5,475 nucleotides of DNA from Bacillota bacterium (GTDB taxonomy: Bacteria > Bacillota_B > Desulfitobacteriia > Desulfitobacteriales > Desulfitobacteriaceae): assembly GCA_021779415.1 (NCBI GenBank), contig JAJYAS010000281.1:1-5475 (forward strand), written 5' to 3'. The notes below the pieces were generated by a model. That model made no database searches. It was not told where the DNA came from and saw nothing but the letters and a program-made list of their open reading frames with translations. The position numbers and the translations under genes were made by a program. Numbering within the stretch: the stretch's first letter is position 1; every line of letters begins with the position of its first letter. This document shows, in pieces, positions 1-4,923 of the stretch.

Positions 1-99
1 TAAAAATCCTTTGCTTGGAGTAGAAAAGTTTGCAACTAGATATCTAGCAAAAGGAGAAAAAGGGTGCGAGATTAACATGATTTTAACCAAACATTTATT

Positions 100-116
100 A
101 ACGCATTTTATGCGTT
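100..116. promoter_or_regulatory. Perfect 7-3-7 palindrome, candidate operator
   Basis: AACGCAT-TTT-ATGCGTT is a perfect inverted repeat with a 3-bp centre. An outer pair, TAACC (84-88) and GGTTA (117-121), could extend it with a bulge on the 5' side. No T-run follows directly, which argues against a terminator. It lies about 60-75 bp upstream of the best -35 candidate, compatible with an activator or repressor site. No specific regulator can be named. Confidence 0.35.
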
Positions 117-176
117 GGTTAGCTATCTGTTTAGAGTTTAGAATTAACCTTTAAAGATCAGAATATTACAATTCGA

Positions 177-205
177 TTGAAAATTGAGAATAATATAAAT
201 ATTAT
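177..205 (+). promoter_or_regulatory. Sigma-A promoter candidate for the ligase unit
   Basis: TTGAAA (177-182) and TATTAT (200-205) are separated by exactly 17 bp, and each hexamer matches consensus at five of six positions. The -10 hexamer is the right end of a perfect palindrome, ATAATAT-AA-ATATTAT (190-205), which could serve as an overlapping operator. Predicted initiation is near 212, giving a leader of about 100 nt. It overlaps the extended -10 element at 202-223, and the sequence alone does not say which of the two is used. Confidence 0.5.
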
Positions 206-223
206 GTGTTATACTTCCGCTAT
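202..223 (+). promoter_or_regulatory. Extended -10 promoter element shared with the hydroxylase unit
   Basis: The extended -10 motif TG-T-TATACT (-10 hexamer at 210-215) sits in a 22-bp block matching 3437-3458 at 18 of 22 positions. The common core is TGWTATAMTTCCRCTAT. Both copies put the -10 hexamer at the same place in the block and predict initiation at the A of the closing CTAT (about 222). No good -35 lies 16-18 bp upstream, as is typical of extended -10 or activator-dependent promoters. An ATTCG pentamer also lies 34 bp upstream of this hexamer, and 33 bp upstream of the other copy. Confidence 0.5.
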
Positions 224-235
224 GGAGGAAAGGTG

Positions 236-355
236 GTGTTCTATCAGATACGACATTACATTCAGGTGAATTCCTTTCATTTAATTTATTTGAAAGAAGT
301 GATGAATAAACAGGATGCAGACAATAAGGGAAAGCATAGCAAATATTCAACTTGA
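236..355 (+). CDS. Possible 39-codon leader ORF overlapping the ligase start
   Basis: A GTG at 236 lies 7 nt after a strong GGAGG (224-228) and opens a 39-codon frame ending with TGA at 353-355, in a different frame from the ligase. It overlaps the first 41 nt of the ligase gene. The predicted peptide starts (M)FYQIRHYIQV and ends in a Lys/Ser-rich tail; I recognise no family and no run of a single amino acid that would suggest classical attenuation. It is of interest because the ligase's own binding site is poor, so translation could be coupled. A chance ORF is quite possible. If transcription starts at 222, the GGAGG would lie at the very 5' end of the mRNA, which weakens the case. Confidence 0.2.
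   Translation: MFYQIRHYIQVNSFHLIYLKEVMNKQDADNKGKHSKYST
293..303 (+). promoter_or_regulatory. Weak ribosome binding site of the ligase gene
   Basis: AAAGAAGTGAT resembles the anti-16S complement AAGGAGGTGAT at 9 of 11 positions, but has A for G at two core positions. It ends 11 nt before the ATG at 315. Its first bases are part of the repeat TGAAAG (291-296), which can pair with CTTTCA (274-279), so the site could be partly hidden in a hairpin. It is clearly weaker than the sites of the four other genes. Confidence 0.4.
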
Positions 356-1625
356 GAAGCTTAACGAACTACTCAAATTTGCAGCGCAACATAATTTCTT
401 TTACCAGCAGAAACTTGCAGAAATTAATCTGCCTCTTAATTCATTGACAGAATTATCAGGACTTCCTTTTACTACCAAGAAAGAATTAGTCCGAGATCAA
501 AATGATTACCCGCAATATGGTAAAAATCACTCATTTTCTCAAGAAGAATACGTTCGCTATCATCAAACTTCGGGAACAACCGGCAAACCATTGAAAATAT
601 TAGACACTCCAGAGAGCTGGGACTGGTGGGCAAATTGCTGGGTACAGGTTTTAAAAGCGGCCGGTGTAACCAAAAAGGATAGAGTCTTTTTGGCGTTCTC
701 TTTTGGACCATTTATCGGGTTTTGGGCGGCATACGAAGGTGTCAAGAAGTTTGGGGCAATGGCGATTCCTGGAGGTGGACAAAATTCTTTAGAAAGGTTA
801 CAAAGCATAATCAACAACAAGGCCACAGTGCTGGTATGTACCCCAAGTTACGCTCTTCATTTAGACGAAATTGCTAAGGAAAATGGCATTAATCTCCGCG
901 AAACTGCAATTCATACTACTATTCACGCCGGGGAGCCAGGAGCTTCCGTACCGGCTGTACGCAGCCGGATCGAAGAAATTTGGGATGCGCATTGCTATGA
1001 TCATTCTGGTATGACAGAAATGGGCGCTTATGGATACTCCTGTGTTAAGCAAGTAGGTTTACACGTTAACGAGGAGGAATTTATTGCCGAAGTAATAGAT
1101 CCCGAAAAATTGCAACCTGTAGGACCTAACGAAAAGGGAGAATTGGTACTCACTAATTTAGGCCGTTTCGGTTATCCCGTTATTCGTTATCGGACACACG
1201 ACTTAGTTATTAATAATCCTGAAGCTTGTTCCTGCGGTAATCCTCATTTATTGTTACCTGGTGGAATCTTAGGGCGGTCGGACGATATGGTCGTGGTCAG
1301 GGGAGTAAATATTTTCCCTCCATCAATCGAAGCTATCATTCGGGGATTCCCTCAAGTACAGGAATTCCGGATTGTCTTTAGTACTGTGGCCGGAATGGAT
1401 CAAATTAGAGTGGAAATTGAACTAGATGATTCTTTGCCAAAAGAAGCAGTAGAAGTGTTGCTCGGTACATTAACTGTTCGGTTAAGAGAACGAATTGGCT
1501 TGCGAATCGATGTGGAATTAAAGGGTTACCATGAGTTGCCCAGGTTTGAAATGAAAGCCCGGAGGACAGTTGATATGCGCTCGCATTTATCAACTAGCTG
1601 TGTGAATCAAGTCGTCAGCGGCTAA
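315..1625 (+). CDS. PaaK-type (phenylacetate-CoA ligase family) acyl-CoA ligase
   Basis: This is an AMP-forming acid:CoA ligase of the adenylate-forming superfamily, expected to turn a carboxylic acid, ATP and CoA into an acyl-CoA in the cytoplasm. At 436 residues it has the usual length of the phenylacetate-CoA ligase family. Visible motifs in order are the P-loop-like SGTTGKP (86-92), AGEPGA (205-210), YDHSGMTEMG (228-237, the nucleotide-binding Y-x-x-x-G-x-TE region), YRTHDL (292-297, with the ribose-binding Asp296), a CSCG pair (Cys305, Cys307), GRSDDMVVVRG (320-330) at the start of the C-terminal domain, and LPRFEMKA (408-415) with the likely catalytic Lys414. The ATG at 315 is the first possible start after an in-frame stop at 303-305. 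The transporter follows after 32 bp. The substrate is not fixed by sequence; an aromatic acid is the best guess from family and neighbours. Class is certain, substrate is not. Confidence 0.9.
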   Translation: MQTIRESIANIQLEKLNELLKFAAQHNFFYQQKLAEINLPLNSLTELSGLPFTTKKELVRDQNDYPQYGKNHSFSQEEYVRYHQTSGTTGKPLKILDTPESWDWWANCWVQVLKAAGVTKKDRVFLAFSFGPFIGFWAAYEGVKKFGAMAIPGGGQNSLERLQSIINNKATVLVCTPSYALHLDEIAKENGINLRETAIHTTIHAGEPGASVPAVRSRIEEIWDAHCYDHSGMTEMGAYGYSCVKQVGLHVNEEEFIAEVIDPEKLQPVGPNEKGELVLTNLGRFGYPVIRYRTHDLVINNPEACSCGNPHLLLPGGILGRSDDMVVVRGVNIFPPSIEAIIRGFPQVQEFRIVFSTVAGMDQIRVEIELDDSLPKEAVEVLLGTLTVRLRERIGLRIDVELKGYHELPRFEMKARRTVDMRSHLSTSCVNQVVSG

Positions 1626-1643
1626 TTAGTGCAGCCAATATGT

Positions 1644-1652
1644 AAGGAGGGG
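1644..1652 (+). promoter_or_regulatory. Strong ribosome binding site of the transporter gene
   Basis: AAGGAGGGG ends 5 nt before the ATG at 1658 (7 nt counted from the AAGGAGG core). It confirms that start and lies inside the 32-bp gap after the ligase stop, with no terminator between, supporting cotranscription. Confidence 0.8.
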
Positions 1653-1657
1653 CAAAA

Positions 1658-3106
1658 ATGGAAGAAAGTAAAGGTTGGCAAAGGTATCATACGATTTGGG
1701 CCTTGATGTTTGTAGGTTGGGTTTTCTCTTATATGGACCGTACGCTTACTGGACCGGTTGTTACATGGATGATCACTGCCAAAGTGGGATTTCTGCAGTC
1801 AGCCGCTAATCCATATGCTTTGGGAGGTTTACTAGGTAGCTTGTTTTTCGCCGGATATATGTTGACCCAGTTTCCGGGTGGCTATTTTGGAGACAAGTTT
1901 GGCCACCGGACTATTATAGTCATCAGTATTTTCTGGGCCGGCATTACTACTTTCGTTACAGGTCTGGTTGGCGGTCTTGTCATGTTTATTGGCTTGCGTG
2001 TCCTCACTGGATTAGGTGAAGGACTATTATACTCCAATGATCGCTCACTCATTTCCAAAGTAACGCCACCGAAGAAACTGGGATTGGGTCTCGGGGTTGT
2101 CATGGCGGGATTAACTTTAGGACTTGCTTTAGCGATCTTAGGCACAGTTCCTATTATAGCAGCAGCTAAACCTTTCATGGGAACAAATGCTTGGAAGGCT
2201 CCCTTCCTCTTGCTCGGTGTTGGCACTCTGATTGTAGGTGTAATAATATATAAATTTATGCGTCCCGAAACCATAACGAAAGATAACCCTGAACCGTATG
2301 GTCAGGCCCTTGTTAATCTATTTAAGTATTCAGCAGTATTTTTAGTAGCCATCATGGCCGTTTACTTTATCACTAATGCCATGGGGCTAAGTGACGTAGC
2401 GATTGCCGTAATTCTAACCGGATTAGCCTTAGTGTTAATCATCTTTATCTATAGCAGTAAAGCGGCTGAAGTGCGACCTATACTTAAGGAACGCAACCTA
2501 ATCTTGATATACTTATCAGCTATTCCTATTCTTTGGCACTTGTGGTTTTATGGGTTCTGGGGCGGAGCGGTTGTCAAGGAATTTGGTGGTACCACCCTTA
2601 TCGCAGCGTTGTTAACTTTCTCCTTTAATGCTATTGCCGGCTTAATAGGTTTCCCCTTAGGCGGTAAGATTTCCGACTCCGTTGCTCATAAACCCAATGG
2701 ACGACGAAACGTGCTAATCGTGCTAACTGCCATGCTTACGATCTTCATCTTTATTTTTGCCTTTTATTTATTGAGCGGTGGAAAAGATAAAGTAATTATG
2801 TCTATTATTTTATTTGCATCCGGCTTGGTATTTTTTGCTTTGCAGGCTGTCTCACACGCTCTGACAGCAGAGTGCGCGCCAGAGGCAATGAGGGGTTCAG
2901 CATTCGGAATGTGGAACCTAATTGCTGAAATTGGCGCAGTGCTTTCTCCGGTGGTATCCGGAGCCTTGCGCGACGGCACCGGGGGGTGGGGAACACCACT
3001 TATCGTAGATGGCATCCTGATGGCTGTCAGTTGTGTGCTGATTCTTGGTGTATCCACAAATATAAGTAATTCCTTAATGAATAAGAACCAGGTCTCGGCC
3101 CCTTAA
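1658..3106 (+). CDS. MFS transporter, anion:cation symporter-like
   Basis: This is an integral membrane secondary carrier of the major facilitator superfamily, most like the ACS family that takes up organic anions such as hexuronates and, through HpaX-type members, hydroxyphenylacetate. It has 482 residues. TM1 (about 11-32) carries the typical YMDR charge pair (Asp27-Arg28). The loop after TM2 has the MFS signature GGYFGDKFGHR (74-84), with a weaker second-half copy, GGKISDSVAHKPNGRR (335-350). TM4 contains RVLTGLGEG (114-122). Hydrophobic segments suggest six helices up to about residue 198, two further ones at about 222-241 and 245-265, then six more from about 280 to 466. That makes about 14 rather than 12 helices. 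Its place after the ligase suggests that it imports the ligase's substrate. Export cannot be excluded. Confidence 0.88.
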   Translation: MEESKGWQRYHTIWALMFVGWVFSYMDRTLTGPVVTWMITAKVGFLQSAANPYALGGLLGSLFFAGYMLTQFPGGYFGDKFGHRTIIVISIFWAGITTFVTGLVGGLVMFIGLRVLTGLGEGLLYSNDRSLISKVTPPKKLGLGLGVVMAGLTLGLALAILGTVPIIAAAKPFMGTNAWKAPFLLLGVGTLIVGVIIYKFMRPETITKDNPEPYGQALVNLFKYSAVFLVAIMAVYFITNAMGLSDVAIAVILTGLALVLIIFIYSSKAAEVRPILKERNLILIYLSAIPILWHLWFYGFWGGAVVKEFGGTTLIAALLTFSFNAIAGLIGFPLGGKISDSVAHKPNGRRNVLIVLTAMLTIFIFIFAFYLLSGGKDKVIMSIILFASGLVFFALQAVSHALTAECAPEAMRGSAFGMWNLIAEIGAVLSPVVSGALRDGTGGWGTPLIVDGILMAVSCVLILGVSTNISNSLMNKNQVSAP

Positions 3107-3181
3107 AATCCCCGATCTATATTATCTTCCTGTTAAATTATAATGCAAAGAAATATTTCTTACTTGAGCTCTTAGCATAAC

Positions 3182-3219
3182 AAAAGAGGTGGGGCTGGAA
3201 TTTCGCTCTTCCTCTTTTT
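3182..3219 (+). terminator. Rho-independent terminator after the transporter
   Basis: The arms AAAAGAGG (3182-3189) and CCTCTTTT (3211-3218) form a perfect 8-bp outer stem. After one T-T mismatch the stem continues with five inner pairs (3191-3195 with 3205-3209, two of them G-U) around a 9-nt loop, and the 3' arm runs into TTTTT. It lies about 75 bp after the transporter stop. It should end the ligase-transporter transcript. Confidence 0.75.
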
Positions 3220-3290
3220 CTCTGATCAATTATATCAAATGTACTTGCCTCTATATCAGATGAACGGTTATAAAGGTGCTGATTGTCTTC

Positions 3291-3314
3291 AAGGCAATGA
3301 ACTGATTGCTTTTT
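3291..3314 (+). terminator. Second terminator-like hairpin, possibly with an alternative fold
   Basis: AAGGCAAT (3291-3298) pairs with ATTGCTTT (3305-3312), eight pairs including one G-U, around the loop GAACTG, and the 3' arm merges into TTTTT (3310-3314). The left arm can instead pair with ATTGTCTT just upstream (3282-3289) in a tight hairpin, which would prevent the terminator. This may be a backup terminator for read-through or a simple attenuator. Stem stability is modest. Confidence 0.35.
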
Positions 3315-3395
3315 GTAAGAATACGCAGGAAGTTTCCCAAACCTGATCTTCTAAGGTAAACTCCATTGAGATAGGATTACAACCCGTTTACTATA

Positions 3396-3440
3396 ATATA
3401 TTGACTATTCGGCCCACAATATATTTGTAGGTCAAAATAT
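3396..3440. promoter_or_regulatory. Widely spaced inverted repeat upstream of the hydroxylase promoter
   Basis: ATATATTGAC (3396-3405) and GTCAAAATAT (3431-3440) are inverted copies matching at 9 of 10 positions, 25 bp apart. The right arm ends just before the TG of the extended -10, so bound protein would contact or block RNA polymerase. The left TTGACT (3401-3406) resembles a -35 hexamer, but no good -10 lies at the proper distance from it. The regulator is unknown. Confidence 0.4.
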
Positions 3441-3458
3441 GTGATATAATTCCACTAT
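3437..3458 (+). promoter_or_regulatory. Extended -10 promoter of the hydroxylase unit
   Basis: TG-A-TATAAT, a perfect -10 hexamer (3445-3450) with the extended TG, sits in the block shared with 202-223. Predicted initiation is at A3457, giving a leader of about 64 nt. The best -35-like hexamers are TTGTAG (3424-3429, spacer 15) and TATTTG (3422-3427, spacer 17), both weak. Confidence 0.6.
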
Positions 3459-3504
3459 ACGAGAAATAAAGACTTCTATAGGAGGCGTTTTCCTGAGATA
3501 GAGC

Positions 3505-3511
3505 AAAGGAG
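3505..3511 (+). promoter_or_regulatory. Ribosome binding site fixing a GTG start
   Basis: AAAGGAG ends 9 nt before the GTG at 3521. A TAA directly precedes that GTG in frame (3518-3520), so no longer start is possible. The first in-frame ATG would remove the SGGTDL flavin motif. Together these settle the GTG start. Confidence 0.8.
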
Positions 3512-3520
3512 TGAAGATAA

Positions 3521-4390
3521 GTGTACTTACCGGATTTCGATTACCACGCGCCGACTACCATAGCCGAAATTATTGTGCTACTTTCTAGGTTAGGCCCAAA
3601 AGCGAAAGTAATTTCAGGTGGAACTGATTTAATGATCAAGATGAAACACGGCTTGTTAGCTCCGGATGCCTTAGTTTCCCTGAAAAAGCTCGACCAGCTA
3701 AAGACAATTGAACATCGCCCCGGAGTCGGGGTCGTGATTGGAGCACGGGCAACTCATAGCGACTTAATAAATTCGACAACCCTAAATGAGAAATATCTTT
3801 CCATATCTGAAACAGCCCATCATATGGCAGCCAACCAAGTGCGCAATATTGGTACGATCGGAGGAAATATTTGTAACGCTGTACCATCTGCCGACCTTCC
3901 GCCGATTCTGATAGCCTTAGGAGCCAGGATTAAACTGGTTGGTACAGATGGAGAAAGGACAGTTTCCTTAGAGGAATTCTTTGTCGGCCCGGGAAAAAGT
4001 GTGCTTGGACAAAACGAGCTATTGACGGAAATTATGATCCCGGATCAGGCTACAACTGGCAGCCATTATATAAAATTTAGCTTGCGCCGTTCAGGAGCAC
4101 TAGCAGTAGTAGGTGTTGCCGTTGCAGTAACCGTTGCGGGGGATGCAATCAACGATGCGCGTATTGCTTTGGGGGCGGTCGCTCCAACACCAATGCGGGC
4201 TTTGAAGGCCGAGGAGTTTATAAAAGGAAAAAAAATTAACGATGATTTGTTAGCTGAAGCCGGGGTGATCGCTTCTCAGGAATGTAAGCCGATATCCGAT
4301 ATCCGAGGGTCGGAAGAATACAGGCGTGATTTGGTCAGGGTATTTACCAAAAGGGCCCTGCGCAAAGCAATAAACGAAGGACATGTTTAA
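3521..4390 (+). CDS. FAD-binding subunit of a molybdenum hydroxylase (CoxM/HcrB-like)
   Basis: This is the medium flavoprotein subunit of a xanthine dehydrogenase/CO dehydrogenase-type enzyme. It passes electrons between the 2Fe-2S subunit and an outside carrier in the cytoplasm. Its 289 residues match the usual length of about 290. Visible motifs are the flavin-binding SGGTDLM (32-38), the second flavin loop TIGGNICNA (112-120) followed by PSADLPP (122-128), the KFSLRRSGALAVVGVAV region (185-201), and a C-terminal CO-dehydrogenase flavoprotein domain with SDIRGSEEYRRD (259-270). The only cysteines are Cys118 and Cys255. The four-cysteine 4Fe-4S insertion described for the 4-hydroxybenzoyl-CoA reductase beta subunit is therefore absent. 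It starts the unit and is followed after 15 bp by the 2Fe-2S gene. The gene order FAD, Fe-S, Mo is that of coxMSL. Confidence 0.92.
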   Translation: MYLPDFDYHAPTTIAEIIVLLSRLGPKAKVISGGTDLMIKMKHGLLAPDALVSLKKLDQLKTIEHRPGVGVVIGARATHSDLINSTTLNEKYLSISETAHHMAANQVRNIGTIGGNICNAVPSADLPPILIALGARIKLVGTDGERTVSLEEFFVGPGKSVLGQNELLTEIMIPDQATTGSHYIKFSLRRSGALAVVGVAVAVTVAGDAINDARIALGAVAPTPMRALKAEEFIKGKKINDDLLAEAGVIASQECKPISDIRGSEEYRRDLVRVFTKRALRKAINEGHV

Positions 4391-4396
4391 GGAGGG
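4389..4396 (+). promoter_or_regulatory. Ribosome binding site overlapping the upstream stop codon
   Basis: AAGGAGGG begins within the TAA of the FAD subunit (4388-4390) and ends 9 nt before the ATG at 4406. Sharing of stop codon and binding site suggests translational coupling and balanced subunit output. Confidence 0.75.
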
Positions 4397-4405
4397 GGAA
4401 AGTGG

Positions 4406-4912
4406 ATGGCTGAGGTAATTACAGATAAACAGGGAGTCGAAAGATATTTAATAACCCTGAAAGTAAACGGGGATGAGCATACACTCGTGGTTAAGGCCAA
4501 CACACTCTTGGTTAATGTCTTAAGGGATCAACTAGATCTCACCGGGACTAAAAAAGGTTGTGAACTAGGAGACTGTGGATCCTGTACTGTCCTAATCAAT
4601 GGCAAGCCGGTTAACTCTTGCATCATTCTTGCTGTGGAAGTCGATGGACAAGAAATAACTACCATTGAGGGGGTAGCGGAGAATGCCCAACTCGACTCTT
4701 TGCAGGAGTCATTCATTGATAATGGAGCAATTCAATGTGGTTATTGTACACCGGGAATGGTTCTCTCGGCAAAAGCCTTACTAACGAAAAACCCGCATCC
4801 AACAGAAAAAGAAGTTCGGCAGGCCATATCGGGCAATCTCTGTCGTTGCACGGGTTATGTCAATATTGTTAAGGCAGTCATCCATGCCTCCGGTCAAGAA
4901 ATCGATGAGTAG
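4406..4912 (+). CDS. 2Fe-2S subunit of a molybdenum hydroxylase (CoxS/HcrC-like)
   Basis: This is the small iron-sulfur subunit, carrying two 2Fe-2S clusters that link the Mo site to FAD. The 168 residues are a full-length small subunit. The N-terminal ferredoxin-like domain has Cys52, Cys57, Cys60 and Cys72 (C-x4-C-x2-C-x11-C, with GCELGDCGSC at 51-60). The C-terminal helical domain has Cys111 and Cys114 in QCGYCTPG (110-117) and Cys146 and Cys148 in NLCRCTGY (144-151). All eight ligands are present, as is Gln110, which in the family contacts the pterin cofactor. There is no signal peptide, so the enzyme is expected in the cytoplasm. The Mo subunit starts 11 bp after the stop. The assignment is very safe; the substrate is set by the Mo subunit. 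Confidence 0.96.
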   Translation: MAEVITDKQGVERYLITLKVNGDEHTLVVKANTLLVNVLRDQLDLTGTKKGCELGDCGSCTVLINGKPVNSCIILAVEVDGQEITTIEGVAENAQLDSLQESFIDNGAIQCGYCTPGMVLSAKALLTKNPHPTEKEVRQAISGNLCRCTGYVNIVKAVIHASGQEIDE

Positions 4913-4923
4913 GGGTGAGAAAA

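Larger units (their letters stand above)
1..314. other. Upstream intergenic/leader region of the ligase unit
   Basis: No convincing gene is seen here. One plus-strand frame is open from base 2 to a stop at 152-154 (about 50 codons). It could be the tail of an upstream gene, but its translation shows no family motif and the length is not significant in AT-rich DNA. What the region does hold is a perfect palindrome (100-116), an AT-rich palindrome (190-205), overlapping sigma-A-type promoter candidates (177-223), a strong GGAGG at 224-228 with no major gene behind it, and small inverted repeats between 228 and 296. This looks like a regulated 5' leader for the ligase gene. Confidence 0.6.
3107..3520. 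other. Intergenic region between the two transcription units
   Basis: This 414-bp stretch has no supported gene. It holds a 14-bp perfect palindrome AAGAAATATTTCTT (3148-3161), a Rho-independent terminator (3182-3219), an 11-bp direct repeat TATATCARATG at 3231-3241 and 3252-3262 (10/11 match, 21-bp period), a hairpin with a T-run (3291-3314), an inverted repeat (3396-3440), an extended -10 promoter (3437-3458), an AGGAGG at 3480-3485 with no useful start codon behind it, and the real ribosome binding site of the FAD subunit at 3505-3511. It separates the ligase-transporter unit from the hydroxylase unit. Confidence 0.7.

Noticed and set aside
2..154. Open plus-strand frame at the left edge that could be the C-terminus of an upstream gene
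   Set aside because: About 50 codons with no recognisable motif; too short to separate from chance without the sequence to the left.
144..350. Minus-strand ORF of 68 codons over the ligase leader
   Set aside because: It overlaps the promoter region, has no recognisable domain, and its Leu/Ser/Ile/Asn-rich composition fits translated AT-rich spacer.
1882..2274. Minus-strand ORF of 130 codons inside the transporter gene
   Set aside because: It is antisense to a well-supported membrane protein, has no family motif, and its Pro/Arg/Thr-rich content is what the complement of transporter codons gives.
2764..3057. Minus-strand ORF of 97 codons inside the transporter gene
   Set aside because: Shadow of the coding strand, with no motif and no binding site context.
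3239..3343. 35-codon ORF starting MYLPLYQ, sharing MYLP with the start of the FAD subunit
   Set aside because: It has no ribosome binding site, overlaps terminator-like hairpins, and similarity ends after four residues, so it is not a duplicated gene start.
3401..3429. TTGACT as the -35 of a classical promoter for the hydroxylase
   Set aside because: No acceptable -10 lies 16-18 bp downstream; the perfect TATAAT at 3445 is 38 bp away.
3107..3520. Molybdenum-cofactor riboswitch before the molybdenum enzyme
   Set aside because: The predicted leader is only about 64 nt and I could not see the multi-helix Moco architecture in it or upstream. A covariance-model search would decide.
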